6,191 nt of DNA from an uncultured Lachnospiraceae bacterium (GCA_910588595.1 CAJUQU010000253.1:1-6191); one strand, 5' to 3'. Positions 1 through 5,912 are shown, numbered from the stretch's first letter. The notes: generated by a model from the sequence alone, not told the origin. Translations and numbers: made by a program.

Positions 1-2
1 AG

Positions 3-326
3 TATGTCTCGGCGACGATACTGCCGGATTATGATACATATGCCTCGTCGGGGCAGCAGTACAGGGAGGACGCAGAGGAAGTCAGCACCGCGATGAACAA
101 CTGCATCAGTGAGATGGAGGAGCTGCGCAGCCATATCGAGCGTCTGGTCGGACAGATGGAACACATCGAAGGCTTCGTGGCAGAGTGCAGCAGGGGGATC
201 AGCGATTCCGCGGAGAGCACGTCACGCCTGGTGGACGAGATGAAACAGGTGCAGGACAGCATGGAATCCAGCGTCAGGGTTGTGGGCAAACTCAAACAGA
301 GCTCGGAGGCGTTTGTGAAATTGTAA
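3..326 (+). CDS. Methyl-accepting chemotaxis protein, C-terminal end (5' partial)
   Basis: The frame is open from the window edge to TAA at 324-326, giving about 107 residues of the C-terminus of a larger protein. The visible part is strongly helical and polar, with heptad-like spacing and many Glu, Gln, Ser and Met residues (for example MEELRSHIERLVGQMEHIE). It ends in a Ser/Lys tail (KLKQSSEAFVKL). This is the usual look of the distal signalling coiled coil of methyl-accepting chemotaxis proteins, which in the full protein sits below the membrane and passes ligand signals to CheA/CheW. The sensor domain, HAMP and hairpin tip lie outside the window, so the ligand cannot be guessed. The internal ATG at 93 is not taken as the start because homologous-looking coiled coil continues upstream of it. 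Another long coiled-coil protein is possible. Confidence 0.7.
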   Translation, partial: YVSATILPDYDTYASSGQQYREDAEEVSTAMNNCISEMEELRSHIERLVGQMEHIEGFVAECSRGISDSAESTSRLVDEMKQVQDSMESSVRVVGKLKQSSEAFVKL

Positions 327-438
327 ATGCGCACAGGATCATGCGGATGCAAAACAGTGCAGAGATGATCTGCTGCGATGGGCTGCAGTTCCGTTTGGGA
401 CGGTTCAGGGCGCGATTGTGATTGATGGAGGAATATAG

Positions 439-1587
439 ATGAGAAAGAGGATAATAGCGGTGCTCCTTGCCGGGGTGCTTGCAGGGTTCAGCGTGATGCC
501 TGTGCTTGCGACAGAGACAGACAATGTGGAGCAGGCGGCGGAAGACACAGGCGGAGAGGATTCGGACGAGGCGGAGGAAGACACAGGCGGAGAGGATTCG
601 GACGAGGCGGCGGAAGACACAGGCGGAGAGGATTTAGACGAGGCGGCAGAAGACGTAGGTGGAGAGGCTGCGGATGGGGAAGACGCAGATGCAGCAGATG
701 GAGAGAACGCCGACGGTGAGAGTGTGGATGCAGCGGTGCAGGAGATCGTGATCCCCAAGGGAAATCTGGTCGATGTCGATGTGATCGACCTCTCGCTGCA
801 CGCGGAGACGACAGGAGACAGCACACCGGTGTATGTCTACGAGAATCCGTTCCGGGGACAAGACACTTCAAAGGGGGCTGTCATCGAGTTTTATGCGGAT
901 CCTACATGGGATGTGCATGTGCTGGGAACGATATTTGCGATCAACGGTACTGGGGAATATGACGGAAAGCTCTATTTTACGCCGGGATCCTATCTCGGCT
1001 TTAACAGTGCGGGTTTTGGCGGCTTTTTTGACGCCAATCTATTCAATTATAATATTGTGACAGATTATATCAAGGACGGCGCGCTGATCCGCATCGAGCT
1101 GTTGCCGGACGGATTTGCAGTCTACGCTGATGATGTGTTGTGCTATGACCAGACGATCCTGGCTGATCCGAAGATGTCGGACGGCGATTTCACCCCGGAT
1201 TCCGATTTCAGCGGCGTTTTGGCGTGGATGGCGGGAGCGGAGGTATTGTATTTCGGTTATGGCTCCTGGTGGAATACCGTGTCGGATACAGCCAACATCG
1301 ACTTGTCAAAGATCAGTTTCCGACTGGCTGACGGGACCGTTCTGATGGATCAGCTGCAGGCGGACAAGGATCTGGTGGAGTCGCTTGGCGGCAGTGTTGA
1401 GACAGTGCAGGCTGATGAGCAGTCAGGGCTGCAGCTCGCAGATGTGGACGCCGCGATCTTTGATATCAATTCCGTGGAATACCAGGGAAGCTCTGTCCTG
1501 CCGCTGATGACAGTCGTTGTCGCAGTGGTGGTTCTGGGAGCGCTCGCCGCGGTGATCATGGCGTGCAGACCGCGGACGTATGAATAA
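439..1587 (+). CDS. Secreted membrane-anchored surface protein with acidic repeats and possible lectin-like domain
   Basis: This 382-residue protein is not a named family that I recognise. Residues 1-24 are a classic signal peptide (MRKR, then a hydrophobic core, with likely cleavage after VLA). Residues 34 to about 77 are near-identical 12-residue units (AEDTGGEDSDEA), followed by a looser Asp/Glu/Gly/Ala stretch to about 105, making a highly acidic, probably extended stalk. Residues about 125-310 are rich in aromatic and beta-type segments (GAVIEFYADP, GKLYFTPGSYLGFN, ALIRIELLPDGFAVYADD). The last of these resembles the strand-turn-strand of LamG/concanavalin-like sandwiches; that is inference from pattern only. 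Residues about 353-376 form a membrane helix followed by a short basic tail (CRPRTYE), and there is no LPXTG sorting motif. The expected topology is a type I protein displayed outside the cell. The start is fixed by GGAGG at 427-431, 7 nt upstream. It lies 112 nt after the chemotaxis gene, and I see no clear promoter or terminator in that gap. Confidence 0.85.
   Translation: MRKRIIAVLLAGVLAGFSVMPVLATETDNVEQAAEDTGGEDSDEAEEDTGGEDSDEAAEDTGGEDLDEAAEDVGGEAADGEDADAADGENADGESVDAAVQEIVIPKGNLVDVDVIDLSLHAETTGDSTPVYVYENPFRGQDTSKGAVIEFYADPTWDVHVLGTIFAINGTGEYDGKLYFTPGSYLGFNSAGFGGFFDANLFNYNIVTDYIKDGALIRIELLPDGFAVYADDVLCYDQTILADPKMSDGDFTPDSDFSGVLAWMAGAEVLYFGYGSWWNTVSDTANIDLSKISFRLADGTVLMDQLQADKDLVESLGGSVETVQADEQSGLQLADVDAAIFDINSVEYQGSSVLPLMTVVVAVVVLGALAAVIMACRPRTYE
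538..678 (+). repeat. 36-bp in-frame tandem repeat, three full units plus a degenerate fourth
   Basis: Units lie at 538-573, 574-609 and 610-645, with a decayed partial unit at 646-678. Units 1 and 2 differ at one base, and units 1 and 3 at two bases, so identity is at DNA level and not only in the protein. Each unit encodes 12 residues, A/E-EDTGGEDSDEA. This points to recent duplication by slippage or unequal crossover. Copy number may vary between strains and set the length of the acidic stalk of the surface protein. Confidence 0.9.
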
Positions 1588-1608
1588 AAAGAACTGGCAG
1601 TAACACAG

Positions 1609-1645
1609 TCCGGTCAGCAATTAGACACGTTAATTGCTGACCGGA
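1609..1645. terminator. Perfect 14-bp inverted repeat between convergent genes, probable terminator
   Basis: The left arm at 1610-1623 (CCGGTCAGCAATTA) and right arm at 1631-1644 are exact reverse complements around a 7-nt loop. A further T-A pair (1609/1645) is possible. It sits 22 nt after the stop of the surface-protein gene and before the stop of the converging fructokinase remnant, the usual place for a shared terminator. The plus-strand downstream side has only a weak T-rich stretch (TATTTAATT). On the minus strand a T-run (complement of 1586-1590) lies about 18 nt beyond the stem. It is therefore not a textbook intrinsic terminator on either strand, though the stem is strong. Confidence 0.6.
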
Positions 1646-1701
1646 TGGCGTATTTAATTGTGCTCACAACCTATAAATATTGTATACTTGCTCAATCGTT
1701 T

Positions 1702-2660
1702 TCATTGGTTTATCAACGCTTCTGCTTCCTCCCTCGACGGCATCACACGCAGTGCGCCTTTTCTGGTCGTGATAATGGATGCCGTCGCATTTGCAAACGT
1801 CAGCATCTGCGTCAGATTCTGTTCGTCAAGATTCTCAAGCCCGCACTGCAGTACATGGTACAGACAGCAGGCGCAAAAGGTATCACCTGCCCCTGTCGTT
1901 TCGATCGTATTCTCCTGCAAGAAAGGTTTGACCTCGACACGCAGGTCTTGGCAATATGCGCGGCTTCCATCCTTTCCCATGGAAAGAAGTATCAGAGGAA
2001 TATCATACTGCTCTTTTAATCTGCGGATACCGGCATCAAGCTCAATCTCACCAGTAAACCACTGGAGCTCGTTATCGGATATCTTGAGGATGTCACACTG
2101 GGAAAGACCATAGGCAGTCTGCTCCTTCGCGTCGTCCAGTGACTTCCACAGCGGCGGGCGCAGGTTGGGATCAAAGGATATTACCGCGCCACTTTCCTTT
2201 GCTATCCCAACAGCCTTTTTCGTTGCCTTTCTTACCTCTGGGTCTGTCATTGAAAGCGTGCCAAAATGGAATATTCTCGTATTTTCCAGAGCTTTTTCGT
2301 CCAGTTCGTCCTCCCGCAGCATCATGTCAGCACCCGGGTTGCGGTAAAAGGAAAAGTCACGGTCTCCGTCAGGATATGTATGTACCATAGCGAGTGTTGT
2401 ATGCACATCCCAGTCCATACACAGCCCTCGGGCATTGATCCCTACCTCCACAATTGCATTTTTTAACTGTTCCCCAAAAAGTCTTTTCCTACCTTCCCGA
2501 TAAAGGCTGTCTGGCAGCCCAGCTTCGAGAGCATTGCAAGCACATTACAGGGAGCGCCGCCGGGATTTGCCTCAAACAGGGGATTTCCCTGCCCGCTTAT
2601 TCCATTCTCCGTAAAATCTATCAACAGTTCCCCTAAAGCCACTACATCAAATTTTTCCAT
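1702..2660 (-). pseudogene. Fructokinase, PfkB/ribokinase family, broken by a one-base frameshift
   Basis: Fructokinase phosphorylates fructose with ATP in the cytoplasm. Two frames together give one full-length protein. The first, 2660 down to 2463, encodes 65 residues with GELLIDF (substrate-binding Asp15) and the first PfkB signature GGAPCN (34-39). The second, from about 2471 down to 1702, carries FDPNLRPPLW (Asp at about 164) and the second signature TTGAGDTF with the catalytic Asp at about 260. Restoring one base gives 319 residues, the normal family length. The break is in the run at 2472-2475 (GGGG on the coding strand): frame 0 reads DFLGNS-stop, while the other frame continues GEQLKNAIVEVGIN without loss. 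The start is supported by GGAGG at 2670-2674, 9 nt upstream. It lies 49 nt downstream of the GH32 remnant in the same direction, as in a sucrose/fructan operon. Fructose specificity is inferred from this neighbour and from the FDPNLRPPLW motif. A sequencing error is the main alternative to true inactivation. Confidence 0.85.
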
Positions 2661-2709
2661 TCTGCACTTCCTCCCATTCTACATCAGTCCTGTCGATGCT
2701 GTTTTCAAT

Positions 2710-3495
2710 TTACTTTTCTTTATATATTGATTGCATATCAGTTATATACAGGTTATCAACGAAAAGATCACCATCTGCAAACAGCTGTATCTTCTGTGAA
2801 TCATAATCACTATAGGAGCGCATCGATATGGACTTCGTATCGTTGAAAAAAGCTTCCACCAATGATCTGTCTATATAGATTTCCATGAAAAGCTTTCCAT
2901 CATCCAACATAAGCGGCCCTGAAACATGATTCAGTGAAGCTGCGCTTCCCTTATTTCTCGTATCGCCGGAAACCGTGCCATGCTCCACATCATATGTATA
3001 GGAAGTCATGTCGGTATTTCCGTTTGATTTTAGCTGTATGCCAAACTGCTTTGCATCATTTGCGGTGAGTGTTGCCTTAATGTATAATAGATCGCCCTTC
3101 ACATTTGCCAGTGCATCATTTGCCTGTTCAAGCGTAAGATTTTCTCCCGTTGCCAGGACATCGCCTTCCAGCGTATGCAGTGCATCGACCGGACGCATCT
3201 TTACATCTGTACCTTCATCGTTCAGCCAGATCTTTCTTGTCAGTCCCACACAGTGCGCCCATCCTGCGGCGCCTTCCTCCGCGCCGGTCCGCTGATCCTG
3301 CATAATGCTGAACACACAGGTATCGCCGCTCTGCGGGTCAACAAACACACTCGGCCCGGTAAATACGTTGCATCCGTAATCAAGCAGTGCAGGATTATTG
3401 TCAAAATGTTCATCCGGCGTAAACTTTCCGGTCTTTGCATCAAAATCGCCCAGAAAATAGTATACTTTGTTGTCAGCGAGTCCTGCAGGCGCGCA
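2710..3495 (-). pseudogene. Glycoside hydrolase family 32 (fructosidase), C-terminal fragment
   Basis: GH32 enzymes hydrolyse beta-fructosyl bonds in sucrose, inulin or levan. Coding-strand residues starting at APAGLADNKVYYFLGDFD match the later blades of the GH32 propeller: NPALLDYGCNVFTGPSVF, then FSIMQDQRTG and GWAHCVGLTRKIW. These are followed by the C-terminal beta-sandwich with the hallmark MEIYIDRSLVEAFFN near the end and TAA at 2710-2712. About 260 residues are recognisable. The catalytic nucleophile region (NDPNG) and the RDP motif are absent. The frame stays open upstream to 3636, but the roughly 45 residues beyond 3495 (PVHTSMHQISPSF and onward) are antisense of the inverted GH32 piece and have no GH32 character. 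The fragment thus has no authentic start and cannot be an active enzyme. It precedes the fructokinase remnant by 49 nt. Confidence 0.85.
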
Positions 3496-3496
3496 A

Positions 3497-3702
3497 TTCT
3501 GGAAAGAGGGAGATATCTGGTGCATGCTTGTGTGTACAGGAAGCATGGAATCGGAGGGCGGAAGCGCTGTTTTATATGAGACTAAGACACTGGAAGTAAA
3601 ATCAGACGGTACGATCGATATGGACTGGAAGTACATGGGACCTGTCTACGAGATGGAAAACCAGCCGATGACTTACGGTACCAGCTGGGAGCTGCCCATA
3701 CT
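3497..3702 (+). pseudogene. Glycoside hydrolase family 32, central fragment in inverted orientation
   Basis: The plus strand encodes WKEGDIWCMLVCTGS, then GGSAVLYETKTLEVK, DWKYMGPVYEMENQPM and YGTSWELPIL. This is the order found in the middle of GH32 propellers: the WKEGDxWYMLVGTG strand that normally follows the RDP motif, the lab-known GPLYE strand, and the segment carrying the acid/base Glu (here in SWELP). It is the piece that should come just before the C-terminal fragment at 2710-3495, yet it points the other way. Only about 68 residues are present. The left edge falls at about 3493-3499, where both orientations lose homology, and the right edge at about 3697-3703, where it abuts the LacI remnant. 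The open frame around it (ATG 3467 to TAG 3731-3733) begins and ends in unrelated antisense sequence, so it is not a functional gene. Confidence 0.8.
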
Positions 3703-3849
3703 TGTGTTTGGTATCAGTAATGCGATCGTGTAGGTTTTGCTCGCCTTAAGCCCCTGTGCATAGCTGTTGACCTGATAATTCAGTTTCTTGATAGCGTCCT
3801 CCACACGAAGTTTATAGGAATCGCCTACAGGCAGTCCGTTGACCACCTT
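3700..3849 (-). pseudogene. LacI-family transcriptional regulator, N-terminal fragment
   Basis: The minus strand encodes KVVNGLPVGDSYKLRVEDAI followed by KKLNYQVNSYAQGLKASKTY and TIALLIPNTS. This corresponds to the end of the LacI DNA-binding domain (the SKVVNG recognition-helix end, then RVxxAIxxLxY), the hinge helix (NSYAQGLKASKT) and the first strand of the sugar-binding domain (TIALLIPN). Both ends are cut. The residues before Lys (coded at 3847-3849) lack the expected helix-turn-helix start, and after NTS (3700-3702) the sequence enters the inverted GH32 piece. About 50 of some 330 residues remain, so no regulator is made. Beside GH32 and fructokinase, the intact gene was probably their sucrose/fructan repressor. 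The open frame extends upstream to 3951 but is antisense to the next gene there. Confidence 0.8.
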
Positions 3850-3874
3850 TACAGCATGCGCATCGGAAATATAG

Positions 3875-4642
3875 ATGATCTGGAAAAAAACAGGAAGATC
3901 GGATGGTCTGATAAGCATCATGCGATCAGAAGGATACACGAAGCCTGGCAAGTCAGAAAAGCGAAAAAACTGGTGGTATTACCATAAGTGGTATGTGATC
4001 TGCGGCGCGGTCCTGATTGGAATTGCCTGTGAGCTGATCGGGAATGCACTGGGACTCTGGCGCCCTTCTCCTGACATTCAGATTGCCTACGTCGGCGAAA
4101 CACCGCTCCCGCAGGACACGGTTGCAGCCCTGGAAAAAGCGTTTGCATCCATGGGCGGGGACTTTAACGGGGACGGAAAAATAATCGTAAAGATCAACCA
4201 GTATGCCGGCAACAGCCAGAGCGCAGACCCCGATGCCGTCTATTATGGTACTGCTTCCGAAATCGCATTGATCGGTGACATTTCGGACTGCGAAAGCTAT
4301 CTTTTTCTGATGGATGATCCGAAACGTTTCCAACGCGGACAGCAGCTTCTCGCCGCTCCTGACGGAAGCTGCCCTGACAAGGCGGACTATTCCGCCGATG
4401 ACAAAGTTCTTTTGTGGTCAGACTGTCCTGCACTTTCCGGATTGGAGCTGGGCGCCTACTCCATCAGCCTGTTTGGCGAGAACATGACCGGGAGTAACCA
4501 GGAGCTGCTCTCGGAGCTATATATCGGAAGGCGGTGTTTCTATACAGACGCGGTGACAGACAATGTGGAACAATGCAGCGCGCTGTGGGACACGCTCGCT
4601 GACAGCGGGAAACTGTCACGCGATGACCGGAGCGTCTTTTGA
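3875..4642 (+). CDS. Single-pass membrane protein of unknown function (Lachnospiraceae-type)
   Basis: This protein has up to 255 residues. A charged N-terminus leads to KSEKRKNWWYYHKWYV, then one membrane helix at about residues 40-61 (YVICGAVLIGIACELIGNAL). The outside domain begins PDIQIAYVGETPLPQDTVAA. Residues 96-101 read D-x-N-x-D-G, an EF-hand or dockerin-like loop common at this position in similar proteins. I recognise the overall pattern as a widespread uncharacterised family of gut Clostridia but know no function. The later part (EIALIGDISDCESYLFLMDD) vaguely recalls the lobe of a solute-binding protein. The start is uncertain: ATG 3875 has only GGAAA at 3865-3869, while ATG 3920 (MRSEGYTKPGKSEK) gives a more family-like N-terminus but also lacks a good RBS. 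The LacI remnant ends just upstream at 3849, so the native 5' region may have been replaced. The next gene follows after 67 nt. Confidence 0.7.
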   Translation: MIWKKTGRSDGLISIMRSEGYTKPGKSEKRKNWWYYHKWYVICGAVLIGIACELIGNALGLWRPSPDIQIAYVGETPLPQDTVAALEKAFASMGGDFNGDGKIIVKINQYAGNSQSADPDAVYYGTASEIALIGDISDCESYLFLMDDPKRFQRGQQLLAAPDGSCPDKADYSADDKVLLWSDCPALSGLELGAYSISLFGENMTGSNQELLSELYIGRRCFYTDAVTDNVEQCSALWDTLADSGKLSRDDRSVF

Positions 4643-4696
4643 TGATGCGGGACATAGTTTCCCGGAATTTTCGAAACTGCCCATACACTATGAAAC

Positions 4697-4702
4697 GGAG
4701 GG
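4697..4702 (+). promoter_or_regulatory. Ribosome binding site that fixes the lipoprotein start
   Basis: GGAGGG lies 7 nt before ATG 4710. It selects this start over the upstream in-frame ATG at 4563, whose extra 49 residues overlap the preceding gene and would bury the lipoprotein signal peptide. Confidence 0.8.
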
Positions 4703-4709
4703 CTCATTT

Positions 4710-5369
4710 ATGAAAGTAAATATGAAATTCATCCCATACCTTATCTGCATGACACTGATGCTTGCCGGCTGCTCGCGAACCGATTCCCTTTTGGAGGATG
4801 AACCCATTGAAAACAAAGCATTTCTGGAGGTTGGCAGGCACCTTGCAGTCAACAATACGAACGAAAGCCTTATCCTCTGCGACTACAAGGAAGCGCTGGC
4901 GGGCGACGGACTGTACTATGCATCATGGAGGATCGGGGAATCAAAGCCTTATGAAAACAGCGACGGCGATACCGTAGATCTGTATGATGCCCAGCTCTAT
5001 CTGCTGCTGGAAGAATTTGCAGACAATGAGAAGGCGCAGGAAAACATGGACACCTGGCTTGACCGGGGGAGATCCAATTACTCGATTTCAGCCGAGGAAG
5101 AAACCGTATACAACGGGCAGACGTATCTGGTGATAACGTACACTTTTCAAAATGAAAATAATCCGTATGCCCGCGGTGTGTCAGCATTTGCTGTCCATGG
5201 CGATCTTGCCGTGTGCGCAGAGCTGACATGCCAGGAAGATTTTACAGAGGATTTGGAAGCCATACTTACTGGCTTTTTGGAAAACTGTACCTATAACACT
5301 GATTTTTCCTCTGATATCCTGACTGGTAAGCCTTATCGAGCGGCACATCATACTCGTCGATCAGCATAA
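4710..5369 (+). CDS. Lipoprotein of unknown function with an altered C-terminus
   Basis: This 219-residue protein has a lipoprotein signal peptide: MKVNMK, a hydrophobic core, and the lipobox LAGC with Cys21 as the expected lipidation site. The mature protein would be tethered to the outer face of the cytoplasmic membrane. The body is acidic and mixed alpha/beta (DGLYYASWRIGES, VDLYDAQLYLLLEEFADNE, NGQTYLVITYTFQNENN). I do not recognise a named domain. It resembles small secreted proteins with a stress/lipoprotein fold, but this is a weak impression. It follows the single-pass membrane protein by 67 nt in the same direction, so the two are probably co-transcribed and may both act at the cell surface. 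The last 15 or so residues (TGKPYRAAHHTRRSA) are encoded by DNA whose other strand carries the Walker B region of an AAA-ATPase remnant. The native C-terminus was therefore probably lost or replaced at about 5314. Confidence 0.8.
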   Translation: MKVNMKFIPYLICMTLMLAGCSRTDSLLEDEPIENKAFLEVGRHLAVNNTNESLILCDYKEALAGDGLYYASWRIGESKPYENSDGDTVDLYDAQLYLLLEEFADNEKAQENMDTWLDRGRSNYSISAEEETVYNGQTYLVITYTFQNENNPYARGVSAFAVHGDLAVCAELTCQEDFTEDLEAILTGFLENCTYNTDFSSDILTGKPYRAAHHTRRSA

Positions 5370-5612
5370 CAACACTTTGTCCATTGTGACAAGTGCCTCA
5401 TACTGATCGTGATCTGCTGCAGTCAGTCTGTCACTCTGCATCAGAAATTGGAAGCGCTGGGATTCTTTTCCGATAATTCTTCAAAGCATGGATTTTGCTT
5501 CTGGAAAACGTTCTCCCGCAGCCCCTTTTAATGTAATGGATATTACCGGGAATCTTCCCATAAATTGATCACAGAGCTCTTTTTCTCTGGAGATCTCAAG
5601 CCTGTCAAAAAG
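5314..5612 (-). pseudogene. AAA-ATPase-like / DUF1703 protein remnant, multiply disrupted
   Basis: Reading the minus strand from 5612 gives FDRLEISREKELCDQFMGRF and then PVISITLKGAAGERFPEAKSML. A TGA follows at 5481-5483, and the same frame continues RIIGKESQRFQFLMQSDRLT AADHDQYEALVT to about 5388. Then, in another frame, HNGQSVVMLIDEYDVPLDKA YQSGY (5386 to 5314) appears. This is the order seen in the AAA-ATPase-like proteins that carry a C-terminal PD-(D/E)XK domain (DUF1703). LIDEYDVPLDKA is their distinctive Walker B region. The P-loop, the stretch between EALVT and NGQSVV (normally a few tens of residues), and the entire C-terminal half are missing. The family is abundant and mobile in gut bacteria, and its role is not established. 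The remnant sits between the lipoprotein, which it truncates in antisense, and the regulator promoter. Confidence 0.75.
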
Positions 5613-5657
5613 GATGGTAAACATTTTGGCAATTCTGTCCCCAATAATTGCAATATA

Positions 5658-5666
5658 TGCTATAAT
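5658..5666 (+). promoter_or_regulatory. Extended -10 promoter for the HTH regulator
   Basis: TGC-TATAAT at 5658-5666 is an exact extended -10 element (TGN plus consensus). With a 17-nt spacer the -35 region would be 5638-5643 (TCCCCA), a poor match, so recognition would rest on the extended -10. Transcription would begin near 5673, about 26 nt before the first ATG of the regulator. Confidence 0.6.
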
Positions 5667-5684
5667 AAAATGAATTTCTAAAAG

Positions 5685-5691
5685 AAGGGAG
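5685..5691 (+). promoter_or_regulatory. Ribosome binding site marking the native regulator start
   Basis: AAGGGAG ends 7 nt before ATG 5699. It shows that the intended start is 5699 and not the in-frame ATG at 5748, which has no comparable site. The frame from 5699 closes after four codons (MAKL-stop). Confidence 0.6.
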
Positions 5692-5698
5692 CGGTTCA

Positions 5699-5912
5699 AT
5701 GGCAAAACTTTGACAGCAAAGTACACATCTATCGGGCAACCAGGCGAATGAGTCAGCAGGAACTCGCGGATATTGTAGGCGTGTCAAGACAAACTATCAT
5801 ACAGCTTGAAAGAAACAGATACAATCCATCTATGTTGTTGGCATACAGTATTGCAAAAGTATTCGGTGTAACGATAGAAGATTTATTTGACTTTGAGGAG
5901 GTAGAGAAATGA
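5699..5912 (+). pseudogene. Small XRE/Cro-C1-family HTH regulator, apparent frameshift near start
   Basis: The zero-mod frame encodes NFDSKVHIYRATRRMSQQEL, then ADIVGVSRQTIIQLERNRYN and PSMLLAYSIAKVFGVTIEDLFDFEEVEK, ending at TGA 5910-5912. This matches the short (about 65-70 residue) Firmicutes regulators of the YozG type, with helix 2 at SQQELADIV and the recognition helix at SRQTIIQLERN. The only ATG with a proper RBS (5699) is in a different frame and stops after MAKL. Joining MAK to the FDSKVHIYR frame needs a one-base skip, or two added bases, at the A-run 5704-5707. If translation instead starts at ATG 5748, a 54-residue protein lacking helix 1 would be made. Possible causes are true inactivation, sequencing error, or use of the weak internal start. 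The gene overlaps the next one by 4 nt (ATGA), so the two are translationally coupled. Confidence 0.65.

Noticed and set aside
405..871. Long minus-strand open frames rich in Ser/Pro/Leu opposite the surface protein
   Set aside because: They are the antisense of the acidic tandem repeat, whose regular codon pattern leaves all frames open. They have no RBS, no signal peptide and no recognisable domain.
2139..2466. Plus-strand open frames of 60-83 codons opposite the fructokinase
   Set aside because: They lie entirely antisense to a recognised kinase, with unlikely compositions and no RBS.
3008..3579. Plus-strand open frames of 95 and 134 codons across the GH32 remnant
   Set aside because: They are antisense to clear GH32 protein sequence and contain no family features.
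3918..4433. Minus-strand open frames of 76-126 codons opposite the single-pass membrane protein
   Set aside because: They are rich in Arg, Cys and His from antisense reading, with no start signals, while the plus strand carries a convincing membrane protein.
4648..4664. Small hairpin CGGGA / TCCCG between the membrane protein and the lipoprotein
   Set aside because: The stem is only 5 bp, with no T-run, and lies between probably co-transcribed genes; too weak to call a terminator.
4563..4709. Upstream extension of the lipoprotein to ATG 4563
   Set aside because: It would overlap the previous gene by 80 nt and place 49 polar residues before the signal peptide. ATG 4710 has GGAGGG at ideal spacing.
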